NCBI RefSeq assembly: GCF_001679925.1
Contig: NZ_LYUZ01000081.1
Span: 144,625-179,098 of the forward strand
Direction of reading: 5' to 3'
DNA: 34,474 bases
Origin: Leisingera sp. JC1
Lineage (GTDB): Bacteria; Pseudomonadota; Alphaproteobacteria; Rhodobacterales; Rhodobacteraceae
Below, in pieces: positions 1-6,739 of this stretch. A program made the position numbers and the translations under genes. Under the pieces are notes generated by a model. It saw only the letters and a list, made by a program, of their open reading frames with translations, was not told the DNA's origin and did no database searches. How positions within the stretch are numbered: the first letter of the stretch is position 1; each line of letters begins with the position of its first letter.

Positions 1-7
1 TAGCCGT

Positions 8-32
8 GGAACCTTTTGCCTGCCTATCCGTT
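8..32 (+). promoter_or_regulatory. EcfG-type (general stress sigma) promoter-like site
   Basis: GGAAC at 8-12 is followed, after exactly 16 bases, by CGTT at 29-32. GGAAC-N16/17-CGTT is the known -35/-10 signature of EcfG, the alphaproteobacterial general-stress sigma factor. The site lies about 60 bases upstream of the first gene's ATG at 96. The match is seen in the sequence; use by EcfG is inferred. Confidence 0.6.
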
Positions 33-95
33 GACCCTGCACAAGGCGCTGATTGATGCGCTGCAAACGGGAAGCAGATGCAAAGGAAAGTAAGC

Positions 96-374
96 ATGAC
101 AAAGACAGCCGCAACAAAGCAGTTTTCCAACGCCGACTCCGCATCTGAAGAGCTCTCGGGCGAGCGGCTGGCTGACCGTGCTAAAGAGCAGGCCCAAGAG
201 GCTGTTGAGCAGGCACAGGAAAGCCTGCAAGCAGGTATCAGCTATGGCAAGAGCGAAATCGAACGTCTCACCAGCCAGTCGCAGGACTTCATCAAGAAGA
301 ACCCAGGTCTGGCCGTGGCCGGTGCGCTTGGGGCCGGCGTGCTGCTTGGTCTGGCGCTGCGCAGACGGTACTGA
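96..374 (+). CDS. DUF883 family (ElaB/YqjD-like) membrane-anchored protein
   Basis: This 92-residue protein has an Ala/Glu/Gln-rich, charged helical N-terminal part (about residues 1-65) and one C-terminal membrane segment starting at a KKNP motif and ending in RRRY. That is the architecture of DUF883 proteins such as E. coli ElaB and YqjD, which are tail-anchored in the inner membrane and bind ribosomes in stationary phase. The start at 96 is chosen over an in-frame ATG at 78 because AAGGAAAG lies at 83-90, a good ribosome-binding distance. An EcfG-like promoter precedes the gene and a strong terminator follows it, so it appears to be monocistronic. The family call is good; the ribosome-binding role is known only for the E. 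coli relatives. Confidence 0.8.
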   Translation: MTKTAATKQFSNADSASEELSGERLADRAKEQAQEAVEQAQESLQAGISYGKSEIERLTSQSQDFIKKNPGLAVAGALGAGVLLGLALRRRY

Positions 375-401
375 TCTTCCAACCATTCCAACATGTTACA
401 G

Positions 402-430
402 AAAGCTGCGCAGATCGCGCAGCTTTTTCT
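402..430 (+). terminator. Rho-independent terminator after the DUF883 gene
   Basis: A perfect 10-bp stem (AAAGCTGCGC at 402-411, GCGCAGCTTT at 417-426) encloses a 5-base loop and runs into TTTTTCTTTT. It closes the first transcription unit before the next promoter. Confidence 0.85.
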
Positions 431-489
431 TTTAAGTTTCCCGCATCCAACTGATTGCGCCCCTTTCAAGCCGAAACAACTTGCAACCG

Positions 490-515
490 GGAACCTTAAC
501 CCACCTCCCGGCGTT
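490..515 (+). promoter_or_regulatory. Second EcfG-type promoter-like site
   Basis: GGAAC at 490-494 and CGTT at 512-515 are separated by 17 bases, within the 16-17 spacing of EcfG promoters. It lies 35 bases upstream of the ATG at 551, which implies a 5' leader of roughly 25-30 bases. This is an exact core match; function is inferred. Confidence 0.65.
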
Positions 516-550
516 TACCCTTCAGAAGCAATTTCCCAAGGGAGAACATC

Positions 551-736
551 ATGGAATATGGACTTATTGGTCTGCTTGTTCTGGCAGCAGACATCTATGC
601 GATCATCAAAATTGTCTCCTCCAGCGCCTCTGCCGTGGCAAAAATTCTCTGGGTTCTGCTGATCCTTCTGCTGCCGGTCGTGGGCTTCATTATCTGGCTG
701 ATTGCCGGTCCGAAATCTTCTGCCGCCCATATCTGA
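551..736 (+). CDS. Small PLDc_N-like two-helix membrane protein
   Basis: The 61-residue product consists almost entirely of two hydrophobic helices (about residues 4-24 and 31-52) joined by a short Ser/Ala turn, with little outside the membrane. The pattern VLLILLLPVVGFIIWLIAGP matches the PLDc_N (phospholipase D nuclease N-terminal / cardiolipin synthase N-terminal) family of small membrane proteins. No catalytic HKD motif is present, so it is not an enzyme by itself. A ribosome-binding site (AAGGGAGA) lies just upstream of the ATG, and an EcfG-like promoter ends 35 bases before it. The role is unknown; location and promoter suggest an envelope stress response. Confidence 0.75.
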   Translation: MEYGLIGLLVLAADIYAIIKIVSSSASAVAKILWVLLILLLPVVGFIIWLIAGPKSSAAHI

Positions 737-819
737 TCAACGCGATGGCATCACACGCTGGCCTGGCTCAAACAATGTCAGGCCGCGGACGCCCCCTGCG
801 CAGGCTCAACCTGCGGAAC

Positions 820-836
820 GCGCTGCAATGCAGCGC
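820..836. repeat. Perfect 8-1-8 palindrome upstream of the YqjD-like gene
   Basis: GCGCTGCA (820-827) and TGCAGCGC (829-836) form a perfect palindrome around one central A. It begins directly after a GGAAC at 815-819 and ends 23 bases before the ATG at 860. It could be an operator or an RNA hairpin just ahead of the ribosome-binding site. No CGTT follows at promoter spacing. Confidence 0.5.
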
Positions 837-859
837 ACGGATACCCGAGAGGCTTTGAA

Positions 860-1312
860 ATGACCAACACTTCCGATTTGGAACAACAGGCACGCAGTCA
901 GGCGGCTGATTTGGGCCGCAAAGCCAAGGCTGCGGTGGCAGGAAAACTCCGTGAAGCGACGGACGCCGCCCAGTCTCAAGCCGCACAGGAGGTAGAGGAC
1001 ACGGCGGATGCAGCAGATGCCGCCGCCAGTGCATTCTCTCCCGGCTCGATGCAGGCCAAGGCTGCAAGCATGGTTGCCGGTCATTTGGAGGATGCAGCCC
1101 ACCGTGTCCGGACGCTCGACATCGAACAAACTGTTGAGGATGTCAGCGCCTTCGCCCGCCGCAACCCGCTCTTGTTCTTGAGCGCGGCTGCTTTTGCTGG
1201 TTTCGCAGCAACCAGGTTTCTGAAGACGCACGACCCCGATCCTGAAATGCCTTCCAGAACTGTCCGCAATCGCGCTCCGGTGCACGAGGGAGGCGGTCAT
1301 GGCGTATCGTGA
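860..1312 (+). CDS. YqjD-like protein with one NP-type membrane anchor
   Basis: This 150-residue protein starts with an Ala/Gln/Glu-rich region likely to be helical or coiled-coil (residues 1-60). A single membrane segment begins at FARRNPLLFL near residue 95, followed by a short hydrophilic tail. The RRNP-hydrophobic signature is the same type of anchor as in the DUF883 protein upstream and the DUF3618 protein downstream. GAGAGG precedes the ATG. The stop overlaps the next gene's start by 14 bases, indicating translational coupling. I do not recognise a precise family; placement beside a YqjE-like gene parallels E. coli yqjD-yqjE. Confidence 0.65.
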   Translation: MTNTSDLEQQARSQAADLGRKAKAAVAGKLREATDAAQSQAAQEVEDTADAADAAASAFSPGSMQAKAASMVAGHLEDAAHRVRTLDIEQTVEDVSAFARRNPLLFLSAAAFAGFAATRFLKTHDPDPEMPSRTVRNRAPVHEGGGHGVS

Positions 1313-1700
1313 TTTGCGCGAGTCGCCGCAATTGTTGTTTGAAGCACTCCGTCATTTTGCAGCACTGCTGCGCAGTGAAGCGGAACTGGCCAAGGGTGAA
1401 CTGAAAGAGAAGGCAGCCAGCGCCGGAACAGGCCTCGCCTGTCTGGCCGCCGCAGCAGTACTGGCTCTGGCCGGTTTGCATGTGCTCGCGGCTGCGCTGG
1501 TTGCCTGGATTGCATCCGCTGGTTTGCCACCGGGACTTGCTGCGTTGCTCGTCGGCGGCGCGCTTATGGCAGGCGCCGCAGGCCTTCTCGCCGCGGCCAA
1601 AGCGCGTCTGAACGGCAAGGCTCTAATGCCCTCGCGTACCATCCGCAGCGTCCAACTGGACGCCGCCAGCATCAAGGAGGCCACTCATGACCGGAACTGA
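1299..1700 (+). CDS. Phage-holin-superfamily III (YqjE-like) membrane protein
   Basis: The 133-residue protein has an amphipathic N-terminal helix rich in Leu/Arg/Glu (residues 1-45), two hydrophobic helices in an Ala/Leu/Gly-rich block (about 46-70 and 78-103), and a polar tail. This matches the DUF1469/YqjE family, a holin-like fold in host genes often found with YqjD-like proteins. The start has GGGAGG just upstream inside the preceding gene. It overlaps the genes on both sides by 14 bases, so it is the middle of a tightly coupled operon. No phage genes are nearby, so a lysis role is unlikely. Molecular function is unknown. Confidence 0.7.
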   Translation: MAYRDLRESPQLLFEALRHFAALLRSEAELAKGELKEKAASAGTGLACLAAAAVLALAGLHVLAAALVAWIASAGLPPGLAALLVGGALMAGAAGLLAAAKARLNGKALMPSRTIRSVQLDAASIKEATHDRN

Positions 1701-2448
1701 CAAGCTCGAACAGCAAGCCGAAGTAAACAGACGCCGCTTGGCAGTTTCTCTGTCCGGGCTGTCCGGCACCTTGTCGCCGCGCCATGTCACAGACCAGCTA
1801 GCAGCAACGGCCCACGGATATGGCGGCCAGCTGGGCCACGAGGCAATGTCTGCTGCCAAACGCAACCCGGCAGCGCTGCTTCTCACCGGCGCTGGCCTTG
1901 CACTGATGTTAACAGGCACGGGCAGCCGCCCGAAGGCTCCGGCGGCCAGGCCCGCTGCTGTTCCGCCCGAAGCTGCATTCCAGGGCTTTGATGACCGTGT
2001 GGCCGCGGCGGATGCCGCCATGAAACAGGAGATGTCCGGGATGAGCGACGAAAATTTCCGCAGCAGCAAGATGCGTGAGACTTTGAATGCAGGGTTGGAT
2101 GCTTTGCCCGATGCCGCCCGCAAAAGGGTGCTCAAGGCCCGCACCGCCGCATTGCACGCTCAGGAAAAGGTTGAAGCACAGGCCGCTCGCGCTGTGGCTC
2201 AGGGCCGGACTTTTTACAATCGGAACCCGCTGGCCGCAGGTGCTATTGCACTCGGCCTGGGCGCGCTGATCGGTGCGCTCCTGCCGCCGACACGCCGAGA
2301 AGACGAGTTGCTGGGTTCCCACCGGGATGCACTGGCCGCCAAGGCGGAAACGGCCCTGCGGGAAGAGATGGATAAACTGTATCACAGGGCCAGCGCCAAA
2401 CTTGATTCAGATGACAGCGGGCTGCCGCCCCGAACCGCTGCCCGCTAA
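1687..2448 (+). CDS. DUF3618 domain protein with two membrane anchors
   Basis: The 253-residue protein opens with the DUF3618-type segment (residues 5-45: NRRRLAVSLSGLSG, then LSPRHVTDQL). It has a first hydrophobic segment after AAKRNPAALLL (about 57-78), a charged Ala-rich middle, a second segment after FYNRNPLAAGAIAL (about 177-200), and a charged tail. The two NP-anchored segments look like an internal duplication of the YqjD-type anchor seen in neighbouring genes. AAGGAGG lies 6 bases before the ATG. The TAA stop shares its last A with the ATG of the permease gene. DUF3618 function is not known; linkage suggests envelope stress. Confidence 0.75.
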   Translation: MTGTDKLEQQAEVNRRRLAVSLSGLSGTLSPRHVTDQLAATAHGYGGQLGHEAMSAAKRNPAALLLTGAGLALMLTGTGSRPKAPAARPAAVPPEAAFQGFDDRVAAADAAMKQEMSGMSDENFRSSKMRETLNAGLDALPDAARKRVLKARTAALHAQEKVEAQAARAVAQGRTFYNRNPLAAGAIALGLGALIGALLPPTRREDELLGSHRDALAAKAETALREEMDKLYHRASAKLDSDDSGLPPRTAAR

Positions 2449-3485
2449 TGGCCATGCCCGGATTTCTGAAAACTGCCCTTAGCGGCCGGGGGGTCCGTGT
2501 GATGCTGATGATCCTGACGATCATCAGCATCACTGCTGCCTTGCAACTGGCGCAGCAAATCCTTGCCCCGATGAGCTTTGCGCTTGTGCTGGGAGTGGTG
2601 GTGTCCCCGCTGGCCGACAAGCTGGCGCGCGCCGGTGTGCCGCGGCTTGCGATCGCCCTGACGCTGCTCCTGCTGTGTACGCTGTTTGTTGCTATCATCC
2701 TTCTCCTGATCGAACCGCTGATCAACGTGCTGATAGACGAACTGCCCCGTATAAAGTCGGTTATGGCCGGCCTGATCGACCGTGCCTCTTCTCTGCTGCG
2801 GGGCATCGAAACAATCAGTCAGGAAATCGAAGAAAGCGTGGGCGCTGAAGCGGTGGAACCGCAAACTGCAATCCCCTCAGTCGGCGATGCCCTGTGGCTG
2901 GCACCGAGTTTTGTTTCCCAGGTTTTCATCTTCGTGGGCACTCTGTTTTTCTTCACGCTGACCCGCAACGATCTATACCGCCTGACGGGGCCGCTGAAGA
3001 CCAGGCTGAAGCACGCAGATACCGTTGTCGCACGTTACTTTGCCGCGATCACTCTGGTGAACACCGGCCTGGGCGCTGTTACAGCAGCCGCGTTGATGGC
3101 GCTTGGTGTTGAATATGCCCTTCTGTGGGGCCTGGCGGCGGGCCTGCTGAACTACGTGCTGTACCTGGGCCCGTTGCTGATAACGCTGAGCCTGGCCATT
3201 GCCGGGATGCTTCAGTTCCATGGCGTCTATGCTGTACTGCCACCGGCTGCGTTCCTGCTAATCAACCTGGCAGAGGCTAACATTGTAACGCCCCTGGTCG
3301 TCGGCCAGCGAATGGCGATCAATCCCTTGCTGATCTTCATGTCGATTGTCTTCGGCTTGTGGCTGTGGGGGCCTGTCGGTGCCTTCGCGACATTGCCTCT
3401 GCTTCTTTGGCTTGGCGTTCTGCTGGAACCGCAGCCAGAGTCGAAAGGCCGCACGGAAGAGGATCCGCTGCGCGAAGTCATGTAA
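2448..3485 (+). CDS. AI-2E family transporter (PerM/TqsA-like permease)
   Basis: The 345-residue protein has the hydrophobicity pattern of the AI-2E/PerM/TqsA superfamily. Two to three N-terminal helices (residues about 17-85) are followed by a polar, largely extra-membrane section (about 100-160) and a helix-rich C-terminal half. The C-terminal half contains the family-like stretch LLINLAEANIVTPLVVGQRM, then NPLLIFMSIVFGLWLWGPVG. The superfamily includes the AI-2 exporter TqsA and Na+/H+ antiporters, so substrate cannot be assigned. The ATG overlaps the upstream TAA by one base. Codons 18-29 carry a perfect 15-bp inverted repeat. It is the last gene of the stress cluster. Confidence 0.85.
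   Translation: MAMPGFLKTALSGRGVRVMLMILTIISITAALQLAQQILAPMSFALVLGVVVSPLADKLARAGVPRLAIALTLLLLCTLFVAIILLLIEPLINVLIDELPRIKSVMAGLIDRASSLLRGIETISQEIEESVGAEAVEPQTAIPSVGDALWLAPSFVSQVFIFVGTLFFFTLTRNDLYRLTGPLKTRLKHADTVVARYFAAITLVNTGLGAVTAAALMALGVEYALLWGLAAGLLNYVLYLGPLLITLSLAIAGMLQFHGVYAVLPPAAFLLINLAEANIVTPLVVGQRMAINPLLIFMSIVFGLWLWGPVGAFATLPLLLWLGVLLEPQPESKGRTEEDPLREVM
2499..2533 (+). repeat. Perfect 15-bp inverted repeat inside the AI-2E permease start
   Basis: GTGATGCTGATGATC (2499-2513) and GATCATCAGCATCAC (2519-2533) are exact reverse complements separated by CTGAC. In mRNA this is a 15-bp hairpin with a 5-base loop in the first membrane helix codons, about 50 bases after the ATG. There is no U-run after it, so it is not an intrinsic terminator. 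Confidence 0.8.
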
Positions 3486-3524
3486 AACCACGTTCGCGTC
3501 CCACGCAGTTCGCGGTCACTGCCA

Positions 3525-4898
3525 TCACTCCACCTGCTGCTGATCATCCAGCAGGTTTTCGCCGCCGTCGAGCCCCTTGCGTTCCCGTTCCGCAGCCTCT
3601 GCCACGGCCGGTTCTGGCCTCGCAGGATCCGCGGCCTCTGGCAGATCGGCTGGTTCGGTTTTGGCTGGTCGTCTTGCGTCAACGGACTCATCCGAAGACG
3701 GCACTGCCGTCTGCGCGCCATCAAGGCGCACCCGGTAGATCGGCTCAGGAAGACCGAAGCCCGCAGCTTCCAGCGCCAGCTTGGCGGCCCGGATCGCTTC
3801 GCCACGCGCCTTGGCGAAATCCACCTTGGTCTGATCCACCCAGCCGGTGAAAGTCAGGATCACGTTGGAATCCCCTACCTCGCTGATCCAAGCGCCGACT
3901 TCCGGCTCCTTCAGCACAAACGGCTGCGCCTCCAGCGCGGCTACAGCCGTGGCCAGCGCCGCAGCCAGATCCGCATCCGCGTCGACGCCGAGATTGAAGC
4001 CAAACCGGCGCCGGGGATCACGGGTGAAATTCACGATACGGCCCTTGAACACGGTGGCATTCGGAATTCGGATATGGTTTCCCTCGGGCGAGATCAGAAT
4101 GGTCGCACGCGAGGTGAGACGGGCGACAGTTCCCTGATCGCCCTGGATGTCGACAAAATCGTTGGGCCGGAAAGGCTGCCGAAGGCTGAGCAGGATGGAG
4201 GCAATAAAGTTCTCCACTGTATCGCGCACCGCAAAGCCAAGTGCCAGACCGACGACACCAGCGGCGCCCAGGACAGCGCCGATCAGCGCAGTTGCGTTCA
4301 GGATGTCCAGCGCCAGCACCAGCCCCGTGAGGATGAACAGGATGCGCGCGACGGCCCGGTATACGTCAGCGATAAAGGCGTTGGGGGCAAGCCGGGACCA
4401 TATTCCGATCCGCGTGGTCAGCAGCCAGCCCCCCGCCGCGACCACCAGAAATGCCGTCAGCGCCACAAAAAAAATCGGACCATTTGCCAGCAGGTTACGT
4501 GTTCTTGCTGCGATCCGTTCCATCGCCGGGGCCAGCCGTTCCTCCAAGGTTCCGCTGATCTCAGTTTCGTTTTCGATCGCAACCACGCCCTCAACCCGGT
4601 TGATAATCTGGTTCAGCCGGTCCTGCGCCGCATTGTCGATTACTTGCCCGGTAATCCTGACGACACCCTCGGAGACGGAAACATCCACGGCGGCGAACCC
4701 ATCAATCTGCGCCAGAAGCTTTTCGATCCGGTTGAGGATCTCACTATCGCGCACAGCCTCCGCGCCAACTTCGATCTGGCCGTCTGTCTGAACGGGACCG
4801 TCTGCAGATTGCGCCAGGCCACCCGACGCAGTGAAGGAAAGCACCGCGGCGGCTGTCACCCCCAGAAACATACGCAATAGAACGCGGCTTGCAGTCAC
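3525..4898 (-). CDS. BON-domain mechanosensitive channel (MscS family)
   Basis: From the GTG at 4898 the product has 457 residues. It starts with a signal peptide or first helix (about 1-30, ending GGLAQ), then a periplasmic BON domain (about 45-115, with SVSEGVVRITGQV). A membrane helix lies at about 140-162 and the MscS core follows, whose Gly/Ala-rich pore helix includes AGVVGLALGFAVRDTVENF. The beta domain (RQPFRPNDFVDIQ, then GTVARLTSRAT) and an acidic low-complexity tail complete it. MscS channels release solutes on hypo-osmotic shock; BON domains bind lipid or envelope surfaces. GTG is preferred over an upstream TTG (4928) because AAGAGG lies 5 bases before it and the signal peptide then starts cleanly. 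An ATG at 4871 is a weaker option. It is convergent with the permease gene. Confidence 0.88.
   Translation of the reverse strand: MTASRVLLRMFLGVTAAAVLSFTASGGLAQSADGPVQTDGQIEVGAEAVRDSEILNRIEKLLAQIDGFAAVDVSVSEGVVRITGQVIDNAAQDRLNQIINRVEGVVAIENETEISGTLEERLAPAMERIAARTRNLLANGPIFFVALTAFLVVAAGGWLLTTRIGIWSRLAPNAFIADVYRAVARILFILTGLVLALDILNATALIGAVLGAAGVVGLALGFAVRDTVENFIASILLSLRQPFRPNDFVDIQGDQGTVARLTSRATILISPEGNHIRIPNATVFKGRIVNFTRDPRRRFGFNLGVDADADLAAALATAVAALEAQPFVLKEPEVGAWISEVGDSNVILTFTGWVDQTKVDFAKARGEAIRAAKLALEAAGFGLPEPIYRVRLDGAQTAVPSSDESVDARRPAKTEPADLPEAADPARPEPAVAEAAERERKGLDGGENLLDDQQQVE
3532..3560 (+). terminator. Terminator after AI-2E gene, inside the 3' end of the MscS gene
   Basis: ACCTGCTG (3532-3539) pairs with CAGCAGGT (3549-3556), followed by TTT and C. 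It is 47 bases past the permease stop and would serve the plus-strand unit, while being part of the last codons of the convergent channel gene. Confidence 0.5.
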
Positions 4899-5425
4899 GG
4901 ACCTCTTAACTCCCCCTTTAAGCGTCAACTCGGCTTCCTCCTCAGAGCAATAGCGGCGTTAAAACTACACGGCCTGTTCTTCGACCAATACCCCGGTGGA
5001 CTCGACTGAGCATTACCTAAAGCAGAACAGCAGGGCTGAGCTCGCAGAGTGATACATCACTGCTCCACTGGGAAGGCCCGCAGAAGGATCCTCACGGGTT
5101 TCCGCCTCTGCTCGCTTATCGATTTTTCCGGCGAATTGCAGCGCATCTCACCGGATCCAATTAATCTGAGACAACTCAAACACAAAGGCACAAGGCAAGA
5201 AACAAACCGAAAACGACAAATGACCTGCCTGCCAGCGGTCAAAAAATCTCACTTATACATTTGATAAGTAACAGAAAATACCAAATATCAAATCGGAAAT
5301 CCTTATTCCGCAAACCAGCTCCGACAGAGCAGTAATTTTTTTAGCAACTGCACGCTGGTATGTCACAGTTTAATGCGGCTTTGCTGCCCAGGTGGCATGG
5401 CTCCTTCATCACTTAAGGAGACCAT
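4899..5425. other. 527-base gap between MscS and the receiver-like gene
   Basis: This divergent intergenic stretch becomes clearly AT-rich between about 5160 and 5350, unlike its surroundings. It should hold the promoters for both flanking genes. Two short inverted repeats stand out: ACTTAT-N7-ATAAGT (5251-5269) and CGGAA-N7-TTCCG (5294-5310). A 71-codon open frame (5049-5264) lacks a convincing ribosome-binding site and family resemblance. No RNA gene is recognised. Confidence 0.5.
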
Positions 5426-5791
5426 ATGGGCACTGAACCTAGTAGTGCGGACGCACCTATTCTAATTCTGACCGAAAACACGTTCGAGGCCCTCGACATC
5501 AACGACTATTTGATGCGCCGGGGGCTGGACAACATTGTCAGCGAAACCAAAATCGAGCGTTGCGATACATTCCTGGATGACAGCACGCCGCCTCCACGGC
5601 TGGTGTTCTTCGCATTCTCCCTCGGTGTTCCTGCGGCCCGGAACTGGGTTCTTGCCGCGCGTGACAAGGGGTGGCGTATCATTCTGGTCAACGGGAAAAC
5701 CACAGACCCGGATGTGAAGGGGCTGCCAATGCTGACCAGGCCATTCGCGACCGCGCATCTGGACGCAGTCATGGAGCAAATCGGGGATTAG
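5426..5791 (+). CDS. Degenerate response-regulator receiver domain (pseudo-receiver)
   Basis: This 121-residue protein is one receiver-like domain with alternating strands and helices: PILILTENTFEALDINDYL, then RLVFFAFSLG, WRIILVNGK and MLTRPF. Against the CheY-like pattern, the acidic pair after strand 1 is reduced to TEN, the phospho-acceptor Asp after strand 3 is replaced (FFAFS instead of a LD-type end), the Thr/Ser of strand 4 is Asn, and the conserved Lys is Arg in RPF. It is therefore unlikely to be phosphorylated on Asp. The ribosome-binding site TAAGGAG is near perfect, suggesting strong translation. No kinase or output domain is adjacent. It may work by protein-protein contact. Confidence 0.7.
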   Translation: MGTEPSSADAPILILTENTFEALDINDYLMRRGLDNIVSETKIERCDTFLDDSTPPPRLVFFAFSLGVPAARNWVLAARDKGWRIILVNGKTTDPDVKGLPMLTRPFATAHLDAVMEQIGD

Positions 5792-5827
5792 CCACTGCTG
5801 ACTTCGTTTAGGCACAGGAAAAACAAC

Positions 5828-5853
5828 TGAAAAGGCGACATGGCCTTTTCAGA
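5828..5853. terminator. Bidirectional terminator between convergent genes
   Basis: CTGAAAAGGC (5828-5837) and GCCTTTTCAG (5844-5853) form a perfect 10-bp stem with a 6-base loop. On the minus strand it is followed by TTGTTTTTCC, so it best serves the HNH gene; on the plus strand the U-tract is only within the stem. Confidence 0.6.
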
Positions 5854-5924
5854 CCATTCCCCAGGCGCGCGCTGCAGATTTCCTTTAGGGTTTTCAGAAG
5901 CAGGAGTTCCCCCTGCTCCTCACT

Positions 5925-6509
5925 TCAGGCGTCCAGCTCGGTATCCCAATACAGGAAGTCCATCCAGCTTTCATGCAGATGGTTCGGCGGAAACTTGCGC
6001 CCGGTATTCCGCAACTCCTCTGCTCCGGGCCGACGCGGCGGCTTGCGCAGCGACATACCCGCCCGGTGAAGTGACTTCGACCCTTTCTTGAGGTTGCAGG
6101 GACTGCAAGCGGCAACGACATTTTCCCAGCTGGTCACCCCGCCGGCCGCCCGCGGCACCACGTGGTCAAACGTCAGCTCGCCTTTGCTGCCGCAGTACTG
6201 GCAGCAGAATTCATCCCTCAGAAACAAATTAAAGCGCGTGAAGGCCACGCGCTTTTGAGGTTTCACGTAATCTTTCAGAACCACAACAGACGGTATTCGG
6301 ATCTGGGTGCTCGGACTATGCACAACTTCGTCATATTCGGCGACGATGGCCACCCGGTCGAGCCATGCCGCCTTGACCGCGTCCTGCCAGGACCAAAGTG
6401 ACAGCGGATAATATGAAAGCGGCCGGTAGTCCGCATTCAATACCAATGCCGGGTGCTGTTTCAGCGCCCCGGGAGATCTGACAAACTCTGCTCTGAAATC
6501 GCCATCCAT
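5925..6509 (-). CDS. HNH endonuclease family protein
   Basis: The 194-residue protein carries an HNH (beta-beta-alpha-metal) nuclease motif around residues 103-145. Zinc-type CxxC pairs (CQYC and CSPC) flank TFDHVVPRAAGG and the SWENVVAAC segment, giving the His-Asn elements. The N-terminal half (LNADYRPLSYYPLSLWSWQDAVKAAWL) is typical of a widespread alphaproteobacterial HNH family of unknown physiological role, commonly chromosomal and not linked to restriction or phage genes. AGGAAG lies about 10 bases before the ATG. It is divergent from the pseudouridine synthase gene. DNA nicking or cleavage is inferred from the motif only. Confidence 0.85.
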   Translation of the reverse strand: MDGDFRAEFVRSPGALKQHPALVLNADYRPLSYYPLSLWSWQDAVKAAWLDRVAIVAEYDEVVHSPSTQIRIPSVVVLKDYVKPQKRVAFTRFNLFLRDEFCCQYCGSKGELTFDHVVPRAAGGVTSWENVVAACSPCNLKKGSKSLHRAGMSLRKPPRRPGAEELRNTGRKFPPNHLHESWMDFLYWDTELDA

Positions 6510-6618
6510 TTTTGAACGTCTTCCTCGCCCTGATCTTCCGTTTCCCGGAACCAGAGCGGGGAACCCGCCCCAGCCTAAATTTGACTATATATCGTGGTTG
6601 GCACCTGACAAGCCCCAA

Positions 6619-6683
6619 TGATCCACAATATGTCGGGAGCAAGCTGCGCTGATTCCATGACAGGCCGATGACAGTTATCCACA
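6619..6683 (+). promoter_or_regulatory. DnaA-box-like pair upstream of the pseudouridine synthase
   Basis: TTATCCACA at 6675-6683 is an exact match to the consensus DnaA box, and TGATCCACA at 6619-6627 is a one-mismatch copy on the same strand. An AT-rich run (TTGACTATATAT) lies 30 bases further upstream. DnaA binding here is inferred. Confidence 0.3.
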
Positions 6684-6739
6684 GGCTGCAACAGGGACAG
6701 CCTCTTGCCCTGTTGCCCCAGTCCGCCTATTGCGCGGCC

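Noticed and set aside
1299-1700. Prophage remnant (holin)
   Set aside because: The holin-like fold is the YqjE family found in host stress operons; no other phage genes or attachment repeats occur.
5049-5264. 71-codon frame in the MscS/receiver gap
   Set aside because: It has no ribosome-binding site, an unusual Lys/Arg/His-rich composition and no family resemblance.
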